From Echinicola pacifica DSM 19836 (GTDB lineage: Bacteria; Bacteroidota; Bacteroidia; Cytophagales; Cyclobacteriaceae): DNA of 64,000 nt. The stretch is taken from positions 631,759 to 695,758 of the forward strand of contig NZ_KB890750.1 in the NCBI RefSeq assembly GCF_000373245.1. Reading direction: 5' to 3'. Below are positions 18,207 through 27,039 of the stretch, piece by piece. Made by a program: the position numbers and the translations under genes. The notes under the pieces were generated by a model, which had not been told where the DNA came from, searched no databases, and worked only from the letters and a program-made list of their open reading frames with translations. Within the stretch, counting starts at the first letter, position 1. The number at the start of each line of letters is the position of its first letter.

Positions 18207-19805
18207 TTAGAAAGGCGCCGGTTCATTACTACCCAGACCTCCCGGGAAGCCAGGATCCTCATCGGGACCATTCGCCTTACTTTGTATCCTTATCATATTG
18301 GAATCATCAAAGTCCTTACCCCCTGCTGCACTTGGGAATTTCTGTCCATACAGCGCCTCCTGAGCCTGAGGCTGGAAGGGCACATTAAGCTCCAGATCAC
18401 AGAATTTAGTGTATTTACCGATAAATCTCAACCTTACGGTCTCCAGGGAACCACTTCTGTGCTTGGCGATAATTACTTCGCCTGTACCCAAGGTGCTATT
18501 TCCATCTTCATCTTCATTGATCCCATAATATTCGGGACGATAAAGGAACATTACGATATCGGCATCCTGCTCGATCGCTCCTGATTCCCTCAAATCCGAT
18601 AGCTGCGGTCGCTTATCACCGCCCCTGGTTTCCACAGCCCTTGACAACTGAGAAAGAGCGATCACAGGCACTTCAAGCTCCTTCGCAATTTTCTTCAGCG
18701 CTCGGGAAATACTCGAAATCTCCTGCTCCCTGTTTCCACTTGCACTGGACTTGGAGTCACCAGACATCAGCTGAAGGTAATCGACTACGATCATCTGAAT
18801 ATCACTTTGGGCTTTTAGCCTACGGCACTTTGCCCTTAATTCGAGAATGGACAATGCAGGCGTGTCATCCACAAACAATGGAGCGGAAGACAATTTATTA
18901 GTTTTATGGATCAGCTGTTCCCATTCATAATCCGCCAGGTTACCTTTTTTGATTTTTTCTGAATCAAGCTCAGCTTCAGAGGATATGAGACGATTTACCA
19001 GCTGAATGGCGGACATCTCCAAGGAGAAGATCGCTACGGGGCGGCTGTGATCCACCGCCGCATTTCTCAATACTGATAATACGAAGGCCGTTTTCCCCAT
19101 CGCTGGACGGGCAGCTATAATTACCAAATCTGATTTTTGCCATCCCGAGGTCACCCTATCCAGGGCGGTAAAGCCACTAGGCACACCTGTGAGCCCATCC
19201 GTAAGGTCTTTTTTACCTTCCAGTTCGGCAATGGCCTCACGCATGATGGATTTCATATCCGCATAGTTCTTACGAATATTGTTTTCGGAGATCTCAAAAA
19301 GTGACTGCTCCATCGTATCCAGAAGCTCAAATACATCGGTGGTATCCTCATACGCTTCTTTCTGTATCTCAGAGCATATACGGATCATATGGCGCTTCAT
19401 CGCCATCTCCGTGATGATCCTGGCGTGATATTCTATATTCGCTGCCGAGGAGATCTTCGTCGTCAGCTCTGTAATATAATAAGCCCCGCCGGAGACTTCC
19501 AATTTCCCCGTCTTACGCAGCTTATTCGTTACCGTAAGCATATCTATCGGCTCACTTTCATTGAAGAGCAGAAGAATAGCGTCATAAATTTCCTTATGTG
19601 CGTCTTTATAAAAACTGTCTGGCTTCAGAATATCCACCACCGCAGTAATGGCCTCTTTCTCCAGCATCAATGCTCCCAAAACAGCCTCTTCCAAGTCTAT
19701 CGCCTGCGGGGGAATTTTCCCAACACTTCCCAGCTGCATGGGGTCACTTCCGCCCAACCTCTTATATCCATTACGGTCTTTACCTGTGGTATTTCTATCT
19801 GCCAT
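18207..19805 (-). CDS. dnaB: Replicative DNA helicase DnaB
   Basis: 532 residues, full length and without an intein. The N-terminal helical domain (about 30 to 135, PQAIDLEEAVLGALMLEKEA) binds primase; the RecA-like C-terminal domain has Walker A (AARPAMGKTAF), Walker B (MIVVDYLQLM), the sensor region (VPVIALSQLSRAVE) and the arginine-finger region (LRESGAIEQDADIVMFLYRP). It unwinds DNA at the replication fork as a hexamer. The C-terminal tail after about 480 is variable. The gene stands alone between a terminator and a long non-coding region. Confidence 0.98.
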   Translation of the reverse strand: MADRNTTGKDRNGYKRLGGSDPMQLGSVGKIPPQAIDLEEAVLGALMLEKEAITAVVDILKPDSFYKDAHKEIYDAILLLFNESEPIDMLTVTNKLRKTGKLEVSGGAYYITELTTKISSAANIEYHARIITEMAMKRHMIRICSEIQKEAYEDTTDVFELLDTMEQSLFEISENNIRKNYADMKSIMREAIAELEGKKDLTDGLTGVPSGFTALDRVTSGWQKSDLVIIAARPAMGKTAFVLSVLRNAAVDHSRPVAIFSLEMSAIQLVNRLISSEAELDSEKIKKGNLADYEWEQLIHKTNKLSSAPLFVDDTPALSILELRAKCRRLKAQSDIQMIVVDYLQLMSGDSKSSASGNREQEISSISRALKKIAKELEVPVIALSQLSRAVETRGGDKRPQLSDLRESGAIEQDADIVMFLYRPEYYGINEDEDGNSTLGTGEVIIAKHRSGSLETVRLRFIGKYTKFCDLELNVPFQPQAQEALYGQKFPSAAGGKDFDDSNMIRIQSKANGPDEDPGFPGGLGSNEPAPF

Positions 19806-19810
19806 ATTTA

Positions 19811-19818
19811 CAAAGTTA
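19811..19818 (-). promoter_or_regulatory. Bacteroidota -7 promoter element for dnaB, nearly at the start codon
   Basis: TAACTTTG (minus strand) matches TAnnTTTG and ends only 5 bp before the dnaB ATG. With the usual 5 to 7 bp to the start site, the mRNA would begin at or next to the ATG. No clear -33 element, so the call is tentative. Confidence 0.35.
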
Positions 19819-20670
19819 GTGGCTTTAAATGAAACATTATAAACAATTTACCAACGTGTTATCAACAAAACCATTAAGCCCTATTAATCAGCACTGTACA
19901 GGCCAGATCCTTCCTGTAGATTTTTAATATAATAATCCTTATCCCCAGCTCTTACCATAAGCTTACTTATGTCCCCAGCAATAAAAACAGTCTGAAAAAG
20001 GCAGATCCCTCCTATTACTTCACCTCCCTAGGAATAAACAGCATTATCATAAGCTCATTACTGTGTTTTGGCCAACAATCATTGCTTTGATTAGGAGGTA
20101 AATTAATTTATAGGCTATCAAAATAGTGTGGACAACTGCCTTCATTCATGGAGATAAAATTCTAATCGCAAAATTTTACATGCCTCTGATGCTGACTTTA
20201 AAATGGGATACGATTTCCCCTGGCCATAAAGTACTTTCAACCCGTTTAATTTTGGTCCTATTATTCTGGCCTGAATAGTGCGGATCTCGCTGTTCCACGA
20301 CGCGAGCTAGCACCCATTACTTTACGGCCTCCATAATAGCCCCAAAACCGTCACCATCAAGGGCCAAGGGATGGAGCTTCCTAGCACATTTTCTCCTCTA
20401 TTCTCCTTAAAATATGTAAACCTACCCTCAATGACTATAGCGAATATCAGACAATGTTTCCATCATGAATAAGCAAGCGCCACACTATAGTTCTTCAAAT
20501 TATTGGGGAAAACACGAGAGGGTAGTAAAGGTTTGAATGGTAGTTGGATTCAGGGAAAGACAGTTTGATTTTAAGGACTCCAATTCCGGGAAAAAGAAAT
20601 TTCCAACAAGGAAGATGGTGGATAATTAGTAAGTACTTTAAGAGCAGCTGGCTTGAAAACTAAAAAGGTA
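19819..20670. other. Long region without protein genes upstream of dnaB
   Basis: About 850 bp with stop codons in all frames and no protein I recognise. Base composition is close to that of neighbouring intergenic DNA. It separates dnaB from the tRNA-like RNA gene. I see no large repeats or structured elements in it. Confidence 0.5.
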
Positions 20671-20706
20671 TAAAAATAAAAAAGCTATGAAACAATATCT
20701 CATAGC
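20671..20706 (-). terminator. Rho-independent terminator of the tRNA-like RNA gene
   Basis: A 7-bp perfect stem (GCTATGA / TCATAGC, 20700-20706 with 20684-20690) is followed on the minus strand by a T-rich tract. It lies about 35 bp past the 3' end of the tRNA-like fold and no protein gene ends nearby, so it most probably ends the RNA transcript. Confidence 0.75.
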
Positions 20707-20740
20707 CTTAGTCAATTAACAATAAACCCAAAATAACCTG

Positions 20741-20865
20741 CTGTAGGAGAAGGACTCGAACCTCCACGGAGTAGTTAGGCAAAACACGAGCTCGATATTT
20801 GCTTTATCCTAGCATCTCCACCCCCGAGACAGGAGGGCTTGTCTGCCAATTTCAACATCCTACAG
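20741..20865 (-). tRNA. tRNA-like RNA: Leu-type D-arm, GUC in the anticodon position, very long variable arm
   Basis: Read on the minus strand, the segment folds as a cloverleaf. The acceptor is 7 bp (TGTAGGA / TCCTACA) plus an outer C-G pair. The D-arm (ATGTTGAAATTGGCAGACAAGC) closely follows bacterial tRNA-Leu, with A14, G18G19 and A21. The anticodon stem CCCTC / GGGGG encloses loop CTGTCTC, giving GUC at positions 34 to 36. The T-arm is GGAGG-TTCGAGT-CCTTC. Between anticodon and T-arms lie about 55 nt that form an extended stem (GGAG / CTCC, then TAGG / CCTA or GCAAA / TTTGC), against 10 to 24 nt in normal class II tRNAs. CCA is not encoded. Own promoter and terminator flank it. Whether it is charged, and with what, cannot be told. 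Confidence 0.65.
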
Positions 20866-20899
20866 TATATAAAGACTCTTTTGTCTTTTCCTTATGATA

Positions 20900-20929
20900 C
20901 AAATGTAAAGCAGTTTCGTGTAAATTCAA
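20900..20929 (-). promoter_or_regulatory. Bacteroidota promoter (-33 TTG, -7 TAnnTTTG) of the tRNA-like RNA gene
   Basis: On the minus strand TTG (20929-20927) is followed after exactly 19 bp by TACATTTG (20907-20900), the full Bacteroidota sigma consensus. Transcription would start near 20894, about 30 nt before the acceptor stem. The short leader holds a small hairpin (AAGAC / GTCTT). Confidence 0.75.
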
Positions 20930-21094
20930 ATTATTTCAATAAAATAAATATATTTTTACATATTCAGCAAATATCAACTTAAAATATTACATATATCGAA
21001 ATAGAAAACGCATTTTGGACTATTTCATTATCAAGTTTTCAATAGCTGGAAAAACATAATTTGGTCACTTTCAGACTTTTGGTATTTTAAGCAT

Positions 21095-21125
21095 AAAAAA
21101 AGCCCTGAGCATTACGCTGCAGGGC
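21095..21125 (-). terminator. Rho-independent terminator of the second SusC/SusD operon
   Basis: A 6-bp GC-rich stem (GCCCTG / CAGGGC) with a 12-nt loop is followed on the minus strand by seven T residues, about 40 bp past the SusD stop. Confidence 0.85.
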
Positions 21126-21163
21126 CTTTAGTCAAACCAATTCTTATCTAAATTTTCAGGAAC

Positions 21164-22771
21164 TTAGTTCACATCCCAGAATATCTTCACATCCACCTTA
21201 TCCTCAGAGGCCACCTCACTGTAGTTTTCAGCGTTGAGCGTACGCTCGGTCTCTGGGTATAGCAGTCGAGTTGGAGGAAGAGATGACTGAAAGGAACTCT
21301 CGTCCTCTATGAAGTTCAAGGCTGGATAGCCTGTTCTTCTCAGTTCAGACCAAGCATGATAAGCGTACATCAAGCCATGGTTTAGCCATTGCTGTGTCCC
21401 TATCTTAGCCAGTTTATCCTGACTGCTGCCAGTATAAGCGATCAGCTCGCTAGCCAAAAACTGCTCAATTTCGGCTGCTGTTGGAGCGGTTTCCGGAGTA
21501 AAGCTGGTATTATCGGCATTATCATTCAGGCTATTGATATAGAATAGAAAATCGATAGATTGTCTGATGCCGTTCTCATAAGCCAGGGCAGCATCTCCAC
21601 CAAGACCCCATCTTTCCGCTGCTTCTGCTTTGAATAAGCTGATTTCCGCTGCGGTGATGATGATACCCGGGAATTTGTCATTTCTGCTATATGTAGCGGA
21701 ATCGATACGGGAGAAATAATTTACCTGCAAAGAATCCTGCTGTCTTGCCAGTGTCCAGTCATTCGGCACCCCTACATAGTCACCATATTTGTTTTCAGCA
21801 AACATCGCTCTCAATCTAGGATCCATGCTTGGCACCATTAGGTCATTGACCATATATCCAGGTGCTGGAAGACCTATCGTCGCATCCTTGATTCCGCCTC
21901 CATGGTGATTCAGCACTGAGTTCAGCTCAGTACCTCTAGCCACAAACTGCACGGTCTCACTCACGTTATTTACCACTGGATATACTGATGGATTGTCAAG
22001 GATCTCAGCCACTATTTGTTGGGCTTTAGCCTCATCGTAGTATGAGATCCGCATGGCCAACCGCAAGCGAAGAGAATTGGCATAAATTTTCCATTTCTGT
22101 ACATCGCCCTGATTTAGGATATCAGCATTATCGAATATTGCTTTGTAAAAGCCGATTGGCTGATAGTCATTGAGGTAGTCAGAAATCACCTTCAGATCAT
22201 CGATCATGGAAGAGTAAATTTCCTCCGCCTTATCATACTTTGGCTTGACAATATCCCCACCTGTGGCGATAAGGCCACCCGCTTGCGAGAAAGGAATATC
22301 ACCCCAGGTATCCACCATCTGAGAAGTCTGCTCATAAAGGTGGATTTTGGCAGTTTCGATGAATAGCTTTGCCTGCGCTTTTTCTTCCTCGTCCTCGATG
22401 GCTTCATACTGATTCTCCAGTTCTCTGAAACTAGCCATGAAAGCGGTATAGTAATAATCCCAACGGTCCTGATTATAAGCAGTAGCCTGCTCATAGATGC
22501 TGGTATTATTGAGGTATCCATTTGTCTGAGAATAAGTCCCCATCATCGGAATCTGATAAGTGGTCAAATTCCAATAACGAGGGAAGCTAGTGTTCCTGTT
22601 TTCCATGCTTTGGTTATACATGAAACCTGTAAACAACTTCTCCATGGTGGCGTCCACTGACTTTTCGGGATCGTAATAGTTATCCTCAAAATCAGCTTCT
22701 GAGCAGCTTATTGTCGCCCCTGTCGCCAGGAGTATAAGGAGAGATCTCCAATTAAATTTTATCATTTTCAT
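21164..22771 (-). CDS. SusD/RagB-family lipoprotein (SusD-like_2 type)
   Basis: About 535 residues from ATG 22771 (MKMIKFNWRSLLILL); an AGGA stretch lies 9 to 12 bp upstream, and the frame extension to 22819 overlaps the SusC stop. A signal peptide with lipobox (ATGATISC) marks a lipoprotein. The mature start (SEADFEDNYYDPEK), the LFTGFMYNQ region and the C-terminal WLNHGLMYAYHAWSELRRTGYP are typical of the SusD-like_2 branch, which differs from the SusD at 177-1715. It binds substrate on top of the SusC encoded just upstream (gap about 20 bp). Confidence 0.93.
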   Translation of the reverse strand: MKMIKFNWRSLLILLATGATISCSEADFEDNYYDPEKSVDATMEKLFTGFMYNQSMENRNTSFPRYWNLTTYQIPMMGTYSQTNGYLNNTSIYEQATAYNQDRWDYYYTAFMASFRELENQYEAIEDEEEKAQAKLFIETAKIHLYEQTSQMVDTWGDIPFSQAGGLIATGGDIVKPKYDKAEEIYSSMIDDLKVISDYLNDYQPIGFYKAIFDNADILNQGDVQKWKIYANSLRLRLAMRISYYDEAKAQQIVAEILDNPSVYPVVNNVSETVQFVARGTELNSVLNHHGGGIKDATIGLPAPGYMVNDLMVPSMDPRLRAMFAENKYGDYVGVPNDWTLARQQDSLQVNYFSRIDSATYSRNDKFPGIIITAAEISLFKAEAAERWGLGGDAALAYENGIRQSIDFLFYINSLNDNADNTSFTPETAPTAAEIEQFLASELIAYTGSSQDKLAKIGTQQWLNHGLMYAYHAWSELRRTGYPALNFIEDESSFQSSLPPTRLLYPETERTLNAENYSEVASEDKVDVKIFWDVN

Positions 22772-22790
22772 ACGTTGTATCCTTTGTGAA

Positions 22791-25700
22791 TTAGAAAGAT
22801 GCTCTGATAGAAACACCATAAGAGCGTGGCACTACACCACCGTTACCGATATTGCCTCTGGTAAGGTAATTGGTTCCTACAGATGCCTCAGGATCCAGGT
22901 GAGGAAGTGTCTTATAGAAGTAAAACAAGTTTCTACCATAGGCCGAAACAGTCATATTTTGGATGCTAAGCTTACTTACGATGCTCTTTGGAAGGGTATA
23001 AGACAATACCAGTTCACGCATTTTGATGAAATTATTATCAAATACCGCTGACTCATAAGTACCTGCCAGACCTGAGCCTGGGTAAGATCCCCAATAGTAA
23101 GTGTTCAGGTAGTAGTTTGGCGCATCTACGATGGTAGTATTTTCTTCACCAGTGGCAGTCACCCCGTCCATGATCATACCATCATGGTAGATGGTCTCAC
23201 CATTCGGCCCATTCGACATGCCTTCAGCTCCGATATAATTGCCATTGGCATCTTCATAATACGGCAATCCACCATACTCCTCACTTCTGCCGAATAAGGT
23301 TTCTTCATACATCCCGGCACTTCTCGCATACTGAATAGCAGGAGAATAAACCTGTCCGCCCCACTTATAATCGATTACTGCGTTTAGGTTGAAGCTTTTA
23401 TAAGTAATATTATTGATCAATCCACCAGAAGCTTTTGGCTGCACATTCCCTAATTTCACTAGGTTTTCATAGTCAGGAATATAAAATCCATCTTCGCCTA
23501 CCAATAACTCACCATTTTCATTTCTGCTCAGCGTATAGCCCATGATATCACCGGCAGGCTCTCCCTTACGGGACACCAATTGCAGGGAACCATTATCCGG
23601 ACGGGAGTGGATCAAGGTCTCTAAGCCTGGCATCAACTCCGTGATCTCATTACGGTTGATACCGGTGTTGACCTGGATATCCCAGTTCCAGTTCTTCGTC
23701 TGAATAGCCGTGGCGGATAAGCCAATTTCCCAACCGTAGTTTTTCATATTACCCACATTGGAAAGTACATAACCAGCTCCTGTCGATGCAGGCACCTGTA
23801 AACTGAGGATCATATCATTGACCGTATTATAATAATAGGTCAGGTCCAAGCCAAAACGGTTGTTGGCAAATTTGTTTTCCCAACCTATTTCTGCCTCATT
23901 CTTGATTTCGTTTTTCAAGCCATTGTTTCCGTAATTAGTCAATGGATATAGAGCGGGTCTTCCGTCAATACTGGAAGCGCTGTAAGCCACATTGGCATCA
24001 TAAGGTCTGGCAGGATTACCCACTATACCGAAGGAACTGCGGATTTTACTGTAGGAGATGATCTCTGGAAGGTCCGCCACCTGGCTCAATTCAAATGCTG
24101 CACTGATGGAAGGATACACGAATTTATTATTGTCATAATAAAGTGTAGAAGTCCTCTCCTGTCTGATAGAAGTCTCCAGGAATAGATAGTTCTTCACGTC
24201 CAATGAAGCCATAAAGAAAATACCATCCTTCACCAAGGTCTGACGACGGGTATATCCCTTGTCCACTGTAGGTAAGGTCCTAGATGCATTGAAGCTATAC
24301 CAGTTTCTTTCGGTAAGTCCACCTTGGGTGCTTTGACGGGCATAGCGGTAGTTTTCCTCTCTCGCCTGGTAACCTGCACGCAAGTTTAAACCGAGGTCTG
24401 GGTTGATATCCACATTATAGCTTACCAATAGATCACCGTAGAATATGCTGTATCTATTATTCTCTGTGCTATACGAACCGGTGTTATTCACAGTAAGAGG
24501 AACCGTATTTGGCTCTTTATTCTCAGTAACATAGCCAGTATAATCTGTACCCACCCGACCTCTTACGGTCAGGTTATCCAGGATATCATAGGTCAAAGTA
24601 AGAGCTCCCATGAGGCGATTGGTATTCTCCACATATTCCTTCTCTCTTTGATTCCAGTAGTAATCCATATAGTCCAATCCATTTACAGGAAGGGCAAAAG
24701 CCTCTTCAGGGTCATATACATTATCGCCGGCAGCGATGTACTTATAGCCCTTGCTAGTCTTATATTTCTCCTGATACCAGGTGATATCATTAGCTGGATT
24801 GAGGAAACCTGTATAGTTATTGGTCAGACGATCCACCATATAAGGTCGGTTGGTCACTTTCTCATTGATATAAGTAGCCACCATGTCCACGTTCACCTTA
24901 GGATCTATTTGGTACTTTGAGTTCAAGCTAAAGGTATTCTTGCCCTGAGGGCCACCTTCCATCACACCCTGATAGTCATTTCGGGTATAGGACAATCTGT
25001 AGTTGGATATATCCGAACCATTGGAGATCGCCACATTATAAATACCACTGTGACCGGTGTTATAAAAATTCTTCATATTATCCTCGTGTGCTACAAAAGG
25101 GCGAATCTCTCCATCCCAATAGTAAACATCTCTACCATCCAGCTTAGGTCCAAATTGGCCCCAAGTCTGCCATAATGGTGACTGCACCTCCTGGCCATTG
25201 ACGTTTCTAGTCACAAAACCTTCTTCGTCTGTTCCTCGCGCCAAATTATAAGAACGCTCTCTACCAGGTCCAAACACATTCTGAACGTCTGGCAAAACGC
25301 CTACTTCCTCTATACCATAAGACATATTGAAGTCCACGCCCAGTCCCTTGCTCTGACCTCCGTCTTTGGTGGTGATGATAATCACCCCTGCCGCAGCATC
25401 AGAACCATATAAGGCAGAAGCTGCCGCGCCTTTCAGGATGTTGATGCTTTCAATATTCTCAGGGTTGATATCTAGTAATCCATTACCACGGATACGAGGA
25501 TTTCCCCAAAAACCTTCGTTGTTTGCCTCGCCATTTCGGGAGATCACCCCATCCACCACCAATAAAGGCTGACTCTGATAGTTGATAGAACTCAATCCAC
25601 GAATCTGCACTGCTACTGCACTGGTGGCACCACCAGCATTGGAGGAGATGGACACGCCAGGAGCTTTAGCATAAAGTGCGGAAGCTACATTCGTCGGAGA

Positions 25701-26105
25701 AGATTTCACGATATCCTTGGAGCTGACGGTGGACACCGCATAGCCAAGTTTCCGTGGATCCTTTTCGATTCCCATGGCGCCGGTAACCACCACTTCCTGG
25801 AGGTCATTTACACTTGGCATTAGCATAATATCAATGGTGGTTCTGCCTCCTATTTCCACTTCCTGAGCTTCAAAACCCACAAAGGAATAAGTCAATTTAG
25901 TACTGCCGGCAGGAACCTTGATGAGGTAGTTCCCATCCAAATCAGTCACGGTGCCCAGGGTAGTATCGACTACTCTCACACTCGCACCCGGGATGGCCTC
26001 CCCATTATCATCGGAAATCACCCCTGTGATAGAGGTCTCTTGTGCCCAGGCGGATAGTCCCATACCTAAGCACAATAATGTGATTAGTAAAAATTTGTAT
26101 TTCAT
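22791..26105 (-). CDS. SusC/RagA-family TonB-dependent transporter (no STN domain)
   Basis: About 1104 residues from ATG 26105 (MKYKFLLITLLCLGMG), where the signal peptide begins; the frame is open to 26138. After cleavage near AWAQ comes the CarboxypepD_reg-like domain (ITGVISDDNGEAIPGASVRV), the plug (LQEVVVTGAMG, ASALYGSDAAAGVIIITT) and the beta-barrel ending in SIRASF. Unlike the SusC at 1727-5116 there is no STN domain, so control by a FecR/sigma pair is not expected. The nearest regulator is the divergent LacI-family gene. Confidence 0.95.
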   Translation of the reverse strand: MKYKFLLITLLCLGMGLSAWAQETSITGVISDDNGEAIPGASVRVVDTTLGTVTDLDGNYLIKVPAGSTKLTYSFVGFEAQEVEIGGRTTIDIMLMPSVNDLQEVVVTGAMGIEKDPRKLGYAVSTVSSKDIVKSSPTNVASALYAKAPGVSISSNAGGATSAVAVQIRGLSSINYQSQPLLVVDGVISRNGEANNEGFWGNPRIRGNGLLDINPENIESINILKGAAASALYGSDAAAGVIIITTKDGGQSKGLGVDFNMSYGIEEVGVLPDVQNVFGPGRERSYNLARGTDEEGFVTRNVNGQEVQSPLWQTWGQFGPKLDGRDVYYWDGEIRPFVAHEDNMKNFYNTGHSGIYNVAISNGSDISNYRLSYTRNDYQGVMEGGPQGKNTFSLNSKYQIDPKVNVDMVATYINEKVTNRPYMVDRLTNNYTGFLNPANDITWYQEKYKTSKGYKYIAAGDNVYDPEEAFALPVNGLDYMDYYWNQREKEYVENTNRLMGALTLTYDILDNLTVRGRVGTDYTGYVTENKEPNTVPLTVNNTGSYSTENNRYSIFYGDLLVSYNVDINPDLGLNLRAGYQAREENYRYARQSTQGGLTERNWYSFNASRTLPTVDKGYTRRQTLVKDGIFFMASLDVKNYLFLETSIRQERTSTLYYDNNKFVYPSISAAFELSQVADLPEIISYSKIRSSFGIVGNPARPYDANVAYSASSIDGRPALYPLTNYGNNGLKNEIKNEAEIGWENKFANNRFGLDLTYYYNTVNDMILSLQVPASTGAGYVLSNVGNMKNYGWEIGLSATAIQTKNWNWDIQVNTGINRNEITELMPGLETLIHSRPDNGSLQLVSRKGEPAGDIMGYTLSRNENGELLVGEDGFYIPDYENLVKLGNVQPKASGGLINNITYKSFNLNAVIDYKWGGQVYSPAIQYARSAGMYEETLFGRSEEYGGLPYYEDANGNYIGAEGMSNGPNGETIYHDGMIMDGVTATGEENTTIVDAPNYYLNTYYWGSYPGSGLAGTYESAVFDNNFIKMRELVLSYTLPKSIVSKLSIQNMTVSAYGRNLFYFYKTLPHLDPEASVGTNYLTRGNIGNGGVVPRSYGVSIRASF

Positions 26106-27039
26106 AAATTTAATGTGGTTTGCATTATAAATTCTCATTCTAATCCCCTAAAAAAAGGGAATGTTTAACTCTTGCTGTGGATAGAGTTACCGATTGCTCT
26201 CTTTACAAATTTGGTTGATGTATCATTTACTATTTTTATTTAATTGTATATAGGTCATAGGCAATTATTTAGGTGAATAAAGGATACTTTTATTATTTTT
26301 TACCAGGCCAAATTAAGTATTAAAAATTGTTAATCAAAAATTAACATGACCTTTTGTGTGCGCACACAAATGTTTTGTTCACGCAAACATAAACGGTATC
26401 AATCCTTTGGCAGATAGGTCTTTTTACCTATAATCCCTTGGTAATTATCACTTATTCAACAAAGGCCAATAATGATAAGTGTTCTCATTACTTTTCTAGT
26501 CATTTATTAACATTTCCGTAATAAGCTGTTCTAACCATTCCCAATTGTGACGATTAGAGGACCTCGAAAATTATTTTTGGAGGCGGTATGAAATTCATTG
26601 CCTCTAGGCCAAAGGATTCAAAAGCTTCTCCACGGAAATTATACTGTTATGTATCGAAATTCAGCTGGTCTTTCACGCTATTCCGAGAGCTGATATTCAT
26701 TAAAAAAAAAGGGAGATAAGCAATCAGTCTTTAGGTTATTACTATTGGGAATCATTGAATGGAAAATTTAACGGCCATGACCTATTCACTCAACCCTCTC
26801 AATCCTCCACTCCTATTCCATAATAGCTAATAGGAAAGGGCCTGTTTTAGTCTTATGGAAGCAGTGCTTAGCCATCGCCAAAAAGCGTAAAAAAAGAAGG
26901 TCATTTTCTATAATTTTCTTAAGTAAATCCTTTTATTGAGCTATTAATGATAAAAATAGAATCAAGGCTTAAAAAAAATTAGTATTTTGGGCAGGTTCAA
27001 TTTTTTCATTATACAAGCCCTGAATAAACAGAAGTCTAT
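26106..27039. other. Divergent regulatory region between SusC and the LacI-family gene
   Basis: About 930 bp of AT-rich DNA without protein genes. It holds the 18-bp palindrome listed separately, an imperfect related motif just beside it (26371-26390) and a 7-bp inverted repeat CACTTAT / ATAAGTG (26449-26455 with 26475-26481). No exact TAnnTTTG element was found for either gene. Confidence 0.5.
26353..26370. promoter_or_regulatory. Perfect 18-bp palindrome with central CpG, candidate LacI-family operator
   Basis: TTTGTGTGCGCACACAAA is an exact inverted repeat centred on CG, the layout bound by LacI-family dimers (half-sites meeting at a central CpG contacted by the hinge helices). It lies about 250 bp upstream of the SusC start and 670 bp upstream of the divergent LacI-family gene. 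A weaker copy follows directly: CACGCAAA at 26380-26387 reads TTTGCGTG on the other strand, 7 of 8 bases like the half-site. Confidence 0.6.

Noticed and set aside
20741..20865. The tRNA-like RNA as tmRNA, tRNA-Sec or an intron-split tRNA-Leu
   Set aside because: It is far too short for tmRNA and lacks its tag frame; the anticodon is not UCA and the D-arm is Leu-type, unlike tRNA-Sec; the anticodon arm is complete, so no intron is needed.
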